NCBI GenBank assembly: GCA_947034885.2
Contig: OX344752.2
Location: forward strand, 4,588,001 to 4,652,000
Direction: 5' to 3'
Length of the DNA stretch: 64,000 nucleotides
Source: Thuidium tamariscinum
Lineage: Eukaryota; Streptophyta; Bryopsida; Hypnales; Thuidiaceae
Shown here: in pieces, positions 1-12,773 of the stretch
Layout: each line of letters opens with the position of its first letter
How positions within the stretch are numbered: the first letter of the stretch is position 1
Notes under the pieces: model-generated
What the model was told of the DNA's origin: nothing
Databases searched by the model: none
The model's input: the letters and a program-made list of their open reading frames with translations, nothing else
Program-made: the position numbers and the translations under genes

Positions 1-526
1 ACTTCAACTATTGAATGATTCTTTATTCACTAAAGGAAAAAGATGGGATTTAAATGTTGCCTACATGGATTTTTTTGTGCTGGTGTGTCCATGGCTTAGG
101 GTAGAGTCATGCGTGAGTCACAAGAAGTTGCACTATGCAACTATGGGTGACTTTTGACCAGTTTCAAGGTGACTTTTTTAGAACTAGTGTGTACCTTTAG
201 TGAAGTTTTGTAGAGTAGTGACCTAGCAAATAGTCCTTTTTACACTAGAGCATAGGAAAGGTGTAGGAATATGATAGAAATTACCATGCCTTGACTATTT
301 ACACGATCATTAGGAAAAAAATGAGCCCTTAAAGGGCTTGTGAGACCTTGATGCCTCAAATAAATTAGGTAATGTAGGCCAATTTTTCTTAAAACCTTTT
401 TAGGCTCGCAAAATGTAGTGCTAAAAAACTATGGAACAACAAAATGAAAGGATATAAAAAATATTATATTTTTTGGAAAAAAATTGATATTAAAAAATTA
501 CAGTATTACAAAATTTTCAGATTTAA
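1..526. other. AT-rich DNA without recognisable gene
   Basis: No coding region is supported. The first 250 bases contain several short GTGACTT and GAGTCA-like motifs resembling the subterminal repeats of CACTA elements seen further right, so this may be the inside of a larger element whose left end lies outside the window. No terminus is visible. Confidence 0.3.
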
Positions 527-2206
527 CCCTTAATCCTTAAAAGTACATGCATCCAAAAAGTGGATGTGCCTTGGTCAACCTTGATTCTAATTTTTTATAT
601 AACCATTTTTAGTATTTGACTTAAACTAAGAAAATGAAGCTTAATAAGTTTTTTGTCAACTTCAACTTGAAATTTTGAAAAAATTGAAAAATTGAAAAAA
701 TTATTGCAAATGCAAGCTTCATTTGTTAAAATCCAAAGAATACAATATGTAGTATTTTTCAATTATTTTTTCCTCTTAAAAATGAATTTACAAATTAAAT
801 AGCAAAGTTGAGTTTTCCATTCTAATCTTCATTAAAAATAAAAATTTCAGATTATTCTAATGTAATTTATAGTTGATATAATTTTTTAACCTTTGACTTT
901 AAAAAATCACAATAATTTATAGTTTTCATCAAAAAAAATTGAAAAATAGTTATTAGATAGAATATACAATGTTCTAATTGTAAAAAATATCAAAATTTTA
1001 TAAATTTATGAAATAAAGATTTAAATTTGGTTTGATAGCCAAATTTGACTTCAAAGTCTTTATCATGGTTGTTTTTACTTTAAAAAGTATTATAATTGAG
1101 TTATTCGTAAAGTACCCTAAATCGGGGTTTAAACCCATGAGTTTTGTGATAAAGTCGGTTGAGTTAAAAAGTCAAAATAAAAGTAGGTATAAAATTTATT
1201 TTTCCATCAAAATGGTGCCTAAAAAAGTTTGGTCCATACTTTTGAAGTCGTGTGACATAAGTATCTTGCAAAAAAGTTTGACGCTTCAAGCCTTCAACTA
1301 TAATTGCCTTCTCAACTTCAAAAAAAGTCATGCCTAAAGTGAGGAGGGACTTTACAAATGACTCAAATCAATTGGAAATTTTTCACCCTAATGTCCATTC
1401 CTATTTTACCTCTTCAAAAAAATTCAAACAATCTAGATCATTTTTCTATTTTTACTTTTAGAAAAAAAAATTGCAACAAAAATGATAACAATTAGAATTT
1501 TTCTCAAAATCATATGAAATTTCTCATAGTAATATAAAATTCATAGTTTCAAGTAATAAAAATATAAGATTGATGTTTGAACAAAATATGATATGCTAAT
1601 TTTAGCTTAGGCATGGCGTTTGACCAAATGGAATAGAAACTATGAATTCTATTGATATAAAATTCATGTTTTTGTTTCAGTTGATTTTATGAAAAATTCT
1701 AATTGAAACAAAAATCACAAAATCAATTGAAACAAAAATTCAATTGAAACAATGATTGATTTTGTAAAAAATTATAATTGTTATGATATTTTTACAAAAA
1801 TAAAAAATAAAAAAATAAAATTAGCAAAAAAAATCCAAAATTCTTGCAATCTTTTCAAAAGATACAAATACAAATGGAGATTGTTATACAAATTTTTCAA
1901 TTAAACATAAATTTTTTTGAACCAAAGAAAACTATAACAAAGACCTTAAATTTAAATATGGCTATTAAAGAAGATTAAAATTTTTATTTAATACATTAAT
2001 AAGAAAAATTTCACTATAAAATTCTACTTTCTACATATTCTATTTTTCAATTTTAGGAATTTTTCAAAATTTTAAGTTGAAATAGAAAGAAAAATTTTCA
2101 AGCTTCAATTTTTTATTTTAAGTCAAATACCAAAATGGTTATATTGGAAGTTAGAATCAAGGTTGACTAAGGTGCATCCACTTTTTTATGCCTAAATTTT
2201 TAGGGG
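527..2206. mobile_element. TTAA-flanked non-autonomous DNA transposon, copy 1
   Basis: The element is bounded by TTAA at 523-526 and 2207-2210. The left end reads CCCTTAATCCTTAAAAG and the right end reads CTAAATTTTTAGGGG. Both subterminal regions carry the same inverted stretch: a 'gtggatgtgccttggtcaac' type sequence near 560 has its reverse complement near 2160-2190, so the element is largely palindromic. A related left end occurs near 62030. There is no transposase reading frame. It is longer (1680 bp) than the standard 925-bp copies and belongs to a diverged subfamily. The ORF at 1032-1337 inside it looks like chance. Confidence 0.6.
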
Positions 2207-2210
2207 TTAA

Positions 2211-3237
2211 TGTGGAATCAATGTAACAACATAAAGATGTTGTTTTCAAGATTATTATTATTTTTTTATTTTCATAATTATTTAAGATTATTTTAATACT
2301 ATTTAATACTATGTACTTTTTACTAGTAAAATTTAAATTTTTTGAATTTTTTAAAAAAAAATTATTAATTTTTTTATTAGTATTTTAATAGGGTCACTAG
2401 CCATCATTGATGACTAGTGACTATTGTTCTCCAAAGGGGCTAGGAGCCTAGGAATTTTATTGAAGGGAATTCCTCAAAGAAAAGCAACCCCTTTTGAGTT
2501 TTGAGGGTTAAATTTTTTTCTAATGTAAAGTACATAACAAAATCCCTTAAGGCCAAATGACTTTTTAACAATGATCAAGGGTTTTAAATGAATTGTGACT
2601 AGTAAATGACATTTTTCTACATATTTATGTGCTTAACATATAATTTTGCTTAGAAATCATATACTTTCACTTCTTCTGTATGCATAGAATTTCATAAAGA
2701 AGTCTCTCTTCAGAGCCTAGGTGACACATGTAACTGAATCAACTTTTCTAATACCAAAGTTTTATGATATTAGTTCTATAGGATCAACAATGACTTCTAT
2801 GTAACTATATTTAATCATATGGAAGTTGCATTACAGTAATGCATTGATGTTTTAAGACGAAAATGACTCTGTTACGTCTTTTGTACTACTATATTGAAAA
2901 AAGATTGGAAATACAAACAAAAATGCTCACAAATTTTGATTTGGAGGCTAAAATCTAAAACTAATTTTTAGAGCTAAAAGTACGACAAATTTGTCAACTT
3001 ATTTTAGTTCAAAGTTTCCTGAAAAAAGTTGATCTACTATATCTAAATGAGGTCTAAAATAATATTTCTGATACAATTCCTACATTTTAGATATCTGATA
3101 TGGTTTGCCATGCCTTCCATCCTCCTACTTGTATAATAAGCTTTCCATTTTCCCTCTTTGTATTCACATATCAAGTGGCTTTAGAAGCCAAACCACATTT
3201 GCCAAATATGGCATATAATGTATGATTTATGGTGTAT
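2211..3237. other. AT-rich intergenic DNA
   Basis: No gene is seen. A small palindrome (GTCACTAG...CTAGTGAC) lies at about 2395-2425. Otherwise the stretch is unremarkable AT-rich sequence. Confidence 0.3.
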
Positions 3238-3960
3238 GGGTGATTGCAAGAAACACCTGTCCTATTTGTTGCGTTTGGCTGATTTTTTCGGGAGTAATTT
3301 AAAATTAGAAAATTAATTTTTAAAAAATTAAAAAAATATAAATAGTGTATATACCTCTAAGATGAAGGTTTTGACCGAAGGAAATGGATAGAAAAATTCT
3401 CTAAGTAGGAGAACTTGAAAAGTGCCAAACCTCCAGAAAATACATATTTTCATGTTTTAATTAGGGAAAAATAGTAAAAATAGATATTTTCAAAAAATAA
3501 AAAGTGTCCATTTGCGACAACTTTATAGATATGGTCATTCACCAAAAAACCCACCAAAATAATATTTTATATGTTTCAAAATACAAGCAGAAGGGAGCTC
3601 ACTTTGTAGACCTCCACACCTCACAAAATTAACTTTAAAAAAAAATCCTTTCCTAGAAAGCTAGAAGTCTATTAGAAGACCATCTCATCCAAATTTCATG
3701 TTAAAATCATTAAAAAAAGGTATAGCTCAGGTATAGAAAACCCCTAAACTGCCAAGTGTGACATTCAATTGGGGTCTATTTATAGATAGTAAAATATTTT
3801 TGAAAATTATGAAAAAATTATGGAAGGTTTATGACAGTTATGAGCACCTTCCCTCCAAATCTTGAGTCAATCGGAGCTAAAATACAAAAGTTATGGCCAA
3901 AAAACAAATCAGAATGCGACATGTGACACAAAATAGGACAGGTGTTTCTTGCAATCACCC
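3238..3960. mobile_element. Inverted-repeat element with 4-bp target duplication (GGGTGATTGC family)
   Basis: Terminal inverted repeats of about 30 bp begin GGGTGATTGCAAGAAACACC at 3238 and end with the exact reverse complement at 3960. The flanks are GTAT at 3234-3237 and GTAT at 3961-3964, a 4-bp target site duplication. The interior is non-coding. Relatives occur at 53964-54707, around 38,000-39,873 (split by another element) and from 62803 to the window end. The superfamily is not assigned: 4-bp duplications are known for Sola and Ginger-type elements, among others. Confidence 0.7.
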
Positions 3961-5874
3961 GTATTATATATGGTATATTGTGTATGGTGTATGGCATTTG
4001 ATGTATGTTGCAACTTACATTTTAAAGACTCTGTTGCGACTTGGAAATGATTTCAACACAACTCCGCTATGACTCTATTACAACTCAAAAATGACTACAA
4101 ATTGACAACATGCATAGTAGTCCACGTCAGATTTCTCATGGATCAAATGCAACTTCACTTCAACTGCTAAATGACTGAACATGTGGCACTCCATGTCATA
4201 TTCAGAAGGAGTCTATCACGACTATATTGTGACTGCCAAATGACTGGACACATGGTAGTTCACATTAGATTTATAAAGGGTCTGTTGTGACTTCAAAATG
4301 ACTGGCAAATGATTGGCCAAGTGGATGTAGCCTTAAAGAAAGCACTTTCTAGGTCATCATTTTTCATCCATTGTCCAACTAGAAATAAAAAGATGGTAAT
4401 AATACTCATTTCTAGATTTCAGACACTTCTAGATTTTAGCTCAATGAAAATGACTTCCAAGTGACTACGAAGGTCATAGTCACCCGATAGTCACATTTTC
4501 AAAAAATGACTGCTAGCAGTTGTTTTCGAGTCATTTTCTGCAATCATATTTATCCCCAATTCCCCATTTTCTTGTATTGATCAGTGGAAAATGCATACTT
4601 AAAAAACGAAATTCAAATAATAACTTTGCCAGACAAGCTTTGGGCATACTAGAAAATCTTCTTTTTAAAGGATGCTACACGTGAGTTAATAGATCCTTAT
4701 TCCTTAACATAGTTCAAGGATATTAAAGGATTTAAAATGAAGGCAATGTCTCTCAAGAGAGAGTTTTTCAAACATTGTGATCATTTTACAGACATAGATT
4801 TTGAAGTATTTGCACAACACCTGTTTCGTAAAACTCCTAAGCAAAAAGCAATACATCCAAAAGTCTCTGTATTAAGAGCAAAGATTTTTGTTCTCGATAA
4901 CCTTTTAGTTGCAAATTAGGTGGAGAGGATAAAGAAGAAGAAAGTCGTGCTTCAAGATTTGATGAACTCAAAGGAGTCAAAGCCCACTCTATAGCTTTTT
5001 TACAGTGCTGAAGATGTCGTATATAAGTCGTGGAATGTGTGTAAGTCCAAGCACAAAATTACTTTGGCATCATGGTACTTTTTAATCTTGCACTCTAAAA
5101 TTGAATACTTTAAAATTCACCGCACATTGACACCCACCACTTGTCAATTGAAAATCTTTAGTCACTCGCTACATTGTAAGGCACATCTTCCACTATTATT
5201 GAACTTGCTTGAAGCTCCTACTCGTGTGCACCCCTACCAATGCAACCTTGGCTCTCAACTCAATGTCCATCTCATACATCGATTTCTAGCGCAAACAAAA
5301 TTGCATTCTGAACTCTAGCTTAAGTTACAAACCCTAAATGCAAAACAAATTAATAAAATAAACCTTTCATTGCTCTAAATTTGGTCCGTTGCAAAATCTC
5401 ATATCGTCACAACAAAAACCCTCCCTTGATTTGGCCAAAGCTTTGCCTTTGTGAACAACAAACCCAGGATCCTTCAAACTATAGTCATTGAAAGTACTTG
5501 GTAGGTGACATTGTAGCCCTTGCCAATGGAAAGAATTGGCGTTCCCTTGCAATTACTATAGTAATTTGTCAACCACCTCTGCTTTTTTTGTTTTAAAGCT
5601 TGACAATTCTTCATGTCTTCAAGTTACAAATGCAATTTGCTAAGAAGTGCCATATTCCTGAATTTTTTATAATACTGACTATTCAAGAGACTACCAAAGT
5701 AGTCAATTGCGATTTGGCACTCCTCGTGATTGGTGAGACGATGAAAAAAATGGAAAGCAACATTCTTGTTGAATCTTGTTCTCATAGCAATGATCCACTT
5801 ACATACAATTCTCTCATAGTTTACATCACTAAATATGAATCAAACACCGTTTGTAATAATTCATCAGTCTTCAT
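3961..5874. other. Repeat-rich AT DNA with CACTA-like subterminal motifs
   Basis: From about 4020 to 4560 there are many short copies of ATGACT, GTGACT and related motifs in varied spacing, the usual look of a CACTA subterminal region. The 5037-5552 stretch has short open frames on both strands without recognisable domains. A sequence at about 5655-5715 is repeated in direct orientation at 9708-9762, on the far side of the CACTA-like element 5875-9574. Confidence 0.3.
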
Positions 5875-6564
5875 CACTCTAAAAAAATCCATGTTTTAGG
5901 CCAGTGATAAATTTTAGGTGACATCCAATGTAATTATTCATGTTTGAATGTCAACATTAACGTCCACAATAACATCAAGATGATATGGTGGACATTAAAT
6001 GAAAATTTTTAAAGTGACATCCAATTTAACAACTCATGTTTTTATGTCAATAATAATGTTTGTCACATCATGAAGATATTATGGTGGACATTGAGCCCAC
6101 GCATATGCCAGAAATCCACCCCGCCATCCACCATCCGCCATGACACGTAGCGGGGCATGAATGGCTCACCATTGGCGCTATTTGTAATGTTGCCCTTTCT
6201 GCGTACATGTAGTCTCCGCCACGCCCTGCCACGCCTTGCCAGTTTTTATTGTTACTTTTATCTTTAATTTAAATAGCCACTACTTTTCAACTTCAAAAAA
6301 TTGAAACTAATTTTGTGAAGGTCCAAAAAAATATGAAACGACTCCAAATTGATGTCTATTTTATTTTATTTTTTAGAAAAATCTACTTAAAATTGTTCTA
6401 AGAAATAATGCTTCCATGAAAAGGCAATTAGATATTATATGGTAGCTGAAAAGCAAACTACGGCAAAGACATGCACTACTAAACATGGAAACTTGATTAG
6501 GATTTATTTAATTTCAAAATTTAGCAAGTACCAAGTTCCGGTGCCTTGGGCATCTATAGCTTAA

Positions 6565-7490
6565 CCCCTAAAGGACCATTGTCCCTTCGGGGGACAAATG
6601 CAATTTCGGGCAGGTACCTACGGGCTGAATTTTTGTCCTAATTTTTTGAAAATTTTTTTGGAGATAGAAAAATTGAATATCTTCATGGGAATATAATTTT
6701 TTTTTCAATCGGTGCCCGGGAACAAAAGTTATGCCCAAATAAGCTCAAAACAGGGGACGGCGGGCAGTTCGGGCAGCAAAGAAAAATTTTGAATTTTAAA
6801 AAAAAAAAAAAATTTTCTTATAAATTATATTTTTGCCTATCTAGGAAGATTTGATTCATTTTATTTGGATTTGTTATGAGAAAGTTATGGACATTCTTGT
6901 TTTTCGGGCAATTAGAGCATTTCCTTGAAAAAAATAACTTGTAGGATTCATTTCTGGATGCAATTTTTGCAATTTTTCAAAAAAATAAATTTTTCATGGT
7001 TTAGTTTACTTGCTAGAACAATCTCACCATTAGGATTAGTGCATTTTAATTCCATTTAAAAGATATTAATATTTTAGATTTTCCTTCTATCTCATACCTA
7101 CTTCTACTTAACATTTTTTTTAAGAATGAAAATTAAGTTTTTTTGAATTTATTTATTTTTTCCTAGATTCTCAACTCAATTTTTCACTATAAATAATTAA
7201 AGCTCAAAACTCTTTAGTGCAAAATTTTTAAGTTAAAAATGTTCAAAGTCGAAAAATCCAGTCCCGCAATGTGTTGAAAAACTTGTTTTTCCCACTTTAA
7301 ATGCAAGTATCTTGCAATCTGTGTGGTCAAAAATTCTGAATTTTTTTCCACAATATCTTATACTAGTGAGGTATAAGATCCTACGGTTAGATGTGGAAAA
7401 AAATTAATTAAAATATTTTTTTACTCTTTGCTATAGAATTGGCAGTTTTTAGTGTTTTGGGGTAGAAAACAGGGCTTGGTCCTTTAGGGG
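6565..7490. mobile_element. TTAA-flanked non-autonomous element, copy 2 (926 bp)
   Basis: It is flanked by TTAA at 6561-6564 and 7491-7494. The perfect 14-bp terminal inverted repeat is CCCCTAAAGGACCA. It is nested inside the CACTA-like element 5875-9574. It has no coding capacity and is homologous over its length to copies at 38802, 40004, 51794 and 60985. Confidence 0.8.
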
Positions 7491-8069
7491 TTAAAATACA
7501 TAGTTTCTTTTGTTTTGTCTTGTTGGTTCGTGATGTTGAGATCTCTTTTCCCAGATGTCCTCCAATCATGTGCTTGGGTTTAGGGTTAGAAAGCCCTAAG
7601 CTGATAGGGGTGTATGGACTTGGTTTTGTGGCATTCCAACTTATGGTAGAAAAGTGATGGATTTCTTAGTATTTTTGGATCTAAAAACTAAAGAATTACT
7701 TTTACTTTGATTTAAGTGGCAATGTCAGTACCATGAGGAAGCTCTTGACAAAGAGGGGTGCGCAGTCTTTGTTTTTTGACATTCCAACTTCTGATGAAAA
7801 AGTTCCTAAATTTCAAAGTTCTTTTGCATTTAAAAAAAGTAGAATGTTACTTTTACTTTGATTTTGTATGTGACAAAGGGATAGGGCATACTAATCGAGG
7901 GATCAAAACAAGCATTGGTAAACAATATTTTTATAGATTTTAGTACATTGTGATAACAATAGGATATTTGCACATCGCGTAATCAGTTACCATGCGGTCA
8001 ACCATATTGTTTCTATGAGTTAAGTAAAAGAAACCCTAAATTTGGCAGATTTTAGGATTTAAGGCCAAG

Positions 8070-8990
8070 AACGATACCTCGTACCGTTCCTGCATAGCTT
8101 GTTGTTCAAGGTCGTTCGAGGTTGTTTCTTTGAACTTGTTGTATGGAATTTGAGATGGCAGAGCAAATGACGGAGGTCTGTGGCCATTGCTGCGGAGATG
8201 GTTATCCGGTGCGGACAAATTTGTTTGAACTTATTGTATATATGCGTGGTGATTGTCGAAGTCCTTTTTTTTACCGTTGTGCAACTGCAGGATTTACCTG
8301 CCAAGTGCCAACATTCAAGACTCTCTGAATTTGCGAATAGACGAGCGAAGTGAGCCACACCAATGCCTATTGGTAAGTTTTGAAGTTTTGAAGTTTTTCA
8401 TATCAATGTTTTCACATAGATCAAAGTGTTTGTGTTTGAAACCTCTTTTTCACCTCTGATACAAATGCAGGGAATTCCCATGAAATTTATGTAGGAACAT
8501 GGCAACAAATTTGGTGAAAATGTTTATGTCGAAGATAGAGATGGCGAGGTTTTTTCCGTGACGATTGGAGGCAATCGTCACTTGGGATTTGGATTCCTGT
8601 GGAGATCTTTGGTTCTGGTGCACGCCGTCGGTGTTGGACAAGTTCTAGTGTTTACATTGATGCGTGAGAGCAATTTTCATGTGCAAATCTATCGCCTTCC
8701 AAATCCACCCATGGTGCCTCGTTGTCATTGTCATCGATTGCGTCATCGCCAGCACATGAGCCGAAGGTGGACGCTAATGGGAATTGTTATTCGGCACTTG
8801 ATTTGCTAGCCGATACAGTCCAAACTTTTACAAGAAGATGTCGTATGTGGACTGGAAATACTAGGCTGTACGAAGAGTAGATTTTGAGGTCAGACTACAA
8901 TAGCTCTGGTCGTTAAGGTTGGTGGACACGCACAATGGTAGAGTGTGGCTTTGATGTGTTTCCTAAACAACAATGAAAAGAAACAAGTTA
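8070..8990 (+). pseudogene. Captured, broken B3-domain (REM-like) gene fragment
   Basis: GC is higher here than in the surrounding element. A B3-like stretch reads from about 8472 to 8720: it opens IPMKF, then an in-frame TAG, then EHGNKFGENVYVEDRDGEVF, followed by GFGFLWRSLV, VGVGQVLVFTL and NFHVQIYRL. These match the order of B3 DNA-binding folds (HGN, DG..W/F, G-W-x-x-F, GD-x-LVF, F-x-V-x-I). Upstream, an ATG at 8155 opens MAEQMTEVCGHCCGDGYPV, a Cys-Cys leader like that seen before B3 domains of some REM proteins. A splice-like donor (TTG/GTAAG near 8371) and acceptor (GCAG/GG near 8471) remain. After about 8700 the likely frame shifts (SLSSIASSPAHEPKVDANGN). The stop and the shift make this a dead fragment. 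Confidence 0.5.
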
Positions 8991-9574
8991 TACCAACATA
9001 AATGTATTTTTTTCTTTTCTTTTTTTATCTTTTTTAAAACACATGGACAAATGAATGTGTCTTTTGATTTGTAACCCTTTGATGGAAAAGAATTGCACCA
9101 TTACATATTTATTTAGCATGAATTACAATTCATAACTTTAAAGTTTAACCCCCACATGCCCAAACTACATTATATGGCAACATAGTAATTTGGGGTAATT
9201 CACTCTCATGAATGTAATCGCTAAATGCCCAGATTGCATTATTTGGCATTTTGGCAACGTAGTGATTTTGGACAATTTACAACAAATGGAGCTTTTATTT
9301 ATTTTTTCCTTAAAAGTTTCATACAACATGTGCCTAAGGAGTACCTTTAAAGCCTAACTATATTCATAACTTTTGACTACATACTTCAAAAGTTATTGTA
9401 TAATATATGCTTTTCATTGCTGAGTGGATAATCTATGCTACAAAAAAATTCTTTACAAATTATTTTTTCAAGAGATAAAAATTTAAAATTGTTTTGTTAT
9501 TGACACAGAAACATGAGTTGTTACATTGGATGTCACCTAATATTTGTCACCAAAAACATAGGCTTCTTATAGTG

Positions 9575-11139
9575 CATCATTTCAATCTCACATTTCTCTT
9601 TTAGAAAACTTATTTTCTCCTTGACAACTTCCATGAATAATGCTTTATCTAGTAATTTTCCCTTTGTCAATTCTTCTTTTTGATTATTCTTAAAAAATCC
9701 TACATTTCTAAATTTTTTACAATTCTGATTGTTCAAGAGATTACCAAAGTAGTCAATTGCAGTTTATGCACATGATTGGTTCTAGTCATGTGACTTGATA
9801 TACGCATTAAATTGACCAAATATGGCTATACAATACAACTAAGTTAGTTTAACATCCAAATTTGATTCAAAATGGATACAAGTTGACACTCCAACTTCAC
9901 AAAATTTGTAAAGGGAAGTTGCAAGGCCTTAAGCAACTATAATTATGGAATGAAAAAGATGTCAAAGCTTGTATTATACAATTGTCAATGTACTTAAACT
10001 CATGCATAAAGTGTGGCAAAGCAAAAGTATTTGATATAAGCAATAATTAAAAACATTATTGAAGCCAAAAACAAAGGATTGTACTTTTGCATTCTTTATC
10101 TTTGTAGGAACATTCAAATTCCTATCTTTTAATTCCAATACAAGCATGCATGTGCTCATGGTGAGCCTCAATCTTCATATGAATAGTTTTGTAACTTCTG
10201 TAGGATTTATACAAATCTTCCATAAGTGACTTGTATGACATGTCCAAAAAAAATTCTAAAAAAGAAACAAACTTCAATATATGACATATGTGAGAGTTTT
10301 ATCTATACCCTTAAGAGAAAGCATACACAATGATGTTCTTTGTTGAACTTTGAATCCTAATAAGATGTTCAGAAGTTGTTTATTTTGCATTTATACAATG
10401 AACAAGTTTTTTCTAACATTAAACTACAAGTCATTTACATCTTAAATAAAGTTGACAAATTAGTAGAAGTTAGAAGTTTGAAATGGTTTTAGCTAATCTA
10501 GGCCTAAATTGTAGTTTTCCAAATTCAATTAAAAAAATTCAAACTTTTTATAAGCTTAGGTTGTACAATACAACATACCTATTCTAAAATAGTAAAAATA
10601 TTTGTAATAGAAATTTTTTTACAAAAATTAAAGATATATAAAGTTTTATTTCTAAATCATCTTTCAAGACTTCATCCAACATTTGCTTCTAGCCTATAAG
10701 CTTAAGTTAATTATTAACTTCAAAATTGAATTCTTTATGTCACTTAAATTGAAAGGTTCTTTCTTTTCTTAAAAGTAAATGAATATTGATATTTACAATC
10801 TAAAACTAGCAATCTTAATTATCTACTTTTATTGTATTCTATTTTTAAAAAAATTTTAAAATTTTAAAAATGTTATATTTATTAAAAAGTTCTAGAAATT
10901 ATCTAAGTGATCTTGAATTTAAAGTTGGATTTTGTTAACAACTTAATTTTTTTTGCTTCTCTATTGAGTTCTATGAAATTTTGAAGGTATTCATTAAAAT
11001 ATAAAGAAGTGTCACTCCAAATTATTTGACATCAATTTTGTATTAGACAAATCATAAAACTAAATATAATGTTTTTTTATAGAGAAAATCATGCTTTAAA
11101 TCCAAGGAATGGTCCTTGGGACCAAAATATAAAAGCCCC
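9575..11139. other. AT-rich DNA, no gene
   Basis: No supported coding region. The first part repeats in direct orientation sequence found left of the CACTA-like element (9708-9762 versus about 5655-5715). The rest is plain AT-rich sequence. Confidence 0.3.
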
Positions 11140-11660
11140 ATTATAGATTGTCCACCTTTTCTTTAGGCTTCATCAAAAGAAAGAAATAATTATAAAAGAA
11201 ATATGAATATAAAATATGACTAACACAAAAACATAATTGAAGAAAAATTATGATTGACAAATATGATTAGGCACTCTTCAAACATATTTTCCACCTAAAT
11301 TTTCTTTTACCTGCCACCAAAAGAAAAAAATGACTACCAAAAAGATGTGACTACAAAATATGACTTGAGCAAAAATATGACACAACACTTTCTCAACATA
11401 TACTGAGGCTAAATTTACCTTGGACTACCCCAAAAGAAAACAAATTTCTACCAAGTAAATTTAATCACAAAATATAACTCACAAAAAATATGACTGAAAA
11501 TATGACTAAAGTAAAAAATATGACTAAGTGCTTTCCAAATATGTTTCCCACTCAAATTTTCCTTGGGTAGCCCAAAACAAAAAAATGTAATACTTATTAA
11601 GATATGACTGCAAAATATGATTAGGAAAAATATCACTATAAAATATGACTCCGTACCCAC
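11140..11660. repeat. Diverged tandem repeat, unit about 115-145 bp
   Basis: Units beginning near 11150, 11277, 11393 and 11536 share a core of 'ccac..aaattt.ctt....accaaaagaaa' type followed by several AAATATGACT motifs. The ATATGACT octamer recurs many times. It probably forms the subterminal region of the CACTA-like element ending at 11817. Confidence 0.5.
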
Positions 11661-11792
11661 AAATGTGTTCCCTATTATTCTCTATGAAGTATTTGGTGTT
11701 CCCAATGGGCATATAGTATACGCTCTTGAAGTATAAGGTCAAAATTTGACTGCAACTAATCGCTAGTCATCCTCAGTCATATTTTTGCAGTC

Positions 11793-11817
11793 ATAAAACA
11801 TCCATTTTCTAGTAGTG
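11793..11817 (-). mobile_element. Terminus of a second CACTA-like element
   Basis: Read on the minus strand, the sequence starts CACTACTAGAAAATGGATG at 11817, close to the common plant CACTA terminus CACTACAAGAAAA. The flank is ATG (11818-11820). I did not find a convincing partner end in the window, so the extent is unknown. Confidence 0.45.
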
Positions 11818-11820
11818 ATG

Positions 11821-12773
11821 TCAAAACCTTGTGCCTACATCTCAATAAAAGTGCCATACAATTTTTTCACAAACCTAATCTATTTCTTATTGTAGGTTTG
11901 AATAAATTTGCCTTCCAAAACTTTCTCAATTCAAAAATCGACCCTTAGGAAACAACTTGAATAAATAAGTAAATTAAATAAACCCTAGGTATTATTTGAA
12001 TCAACTTTTTTAAACCCCAATACAAAACCTTAAATATACAAAGCCATCACATACACCCATTGTTTAAAGTGGATGAAGTTATTTCTTTCTTTAAAAAATA
12101 TTTCAAAAAATTCCTACAACTAGAATTTAACAATTTGAACTCAAAGAAATAATATTCTTATGAAATTTACAAATATTCAATCTACAATCACTTTTAAAAG
12201 AATTTCCAATTTTAGGTTCCAAATACTATTGTAAAAATATAAGTTAGATCAACATTTGATCTAATTATATAAATAAGAAATATAGACCATGTTCTCCAAC
12301 TTCTATGGAAAAACTATATTTTGTTTATTCTTTTGAATTTTACAACTTTAAAAAAACAAACCATATTTATACTATTATTGTAATTTATATTCTGCATTAC
12401 ATTTCTACAAATTCAAAAACCCAAACTACCTATGATTCCAAAGGGATATTGTACTTTATCCTTGAAGGACCCTAAACACCAAAAAATAGTACATATATGA
12501 CTTCATTGCTTATTGTACAAAAAAAAAGAATGCATCTATTGGTCCAATAACTAAAACATTCAGGAAACTATTTTGGATACAAAAGATCACATCCTTCAAA
12601 GGTTGTTACACTACTTCAATCATGACAATTAGATATCCTAACTCTTGGTCATCAAAAAAAAGTCCACTAAAGAAGTTCATAATAGGAAAATCATGAACAA
12701 AAGATTATCAAACCAATATCCTATATGAACTCACTGAGCATTCAATAGAAGTGAACATAGCTTACATAGATCT
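11821..12773. other. AT-rich intergenic DNA downstream of the LRR gene
   Basis: This lies 3' of the minus-strand SANT-LRR gene. No second gene, RNA or clear repeat is seen. Possible minus-strand AATAAA-type signals occur, but none is compelling. Confidence 0.3.

Larger units (their letters stand above)
5875..9574. mobile_element. CACTA-like element carrying a captured gene fragment
   Basis: The left end starts CACTCTAAAAAAATCC at 5875. The right end, read in reverse, starts CACTATAAGAAGCC at 9574. Both run into the shared subterminal sequence TTAGGTGACATCCAATG. The target duplication is CAT (5872-5874 and 9575-9577), matching the 3-bp duplication of CACTA elements. Inside are a nested TTAA element (6565-7490) and a decayed B3-domain gene fragment (about 8070-8990). 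No transposase frame is visible, so it is a non-autonomous, gene-capturing copy. Confidence 0.7.
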
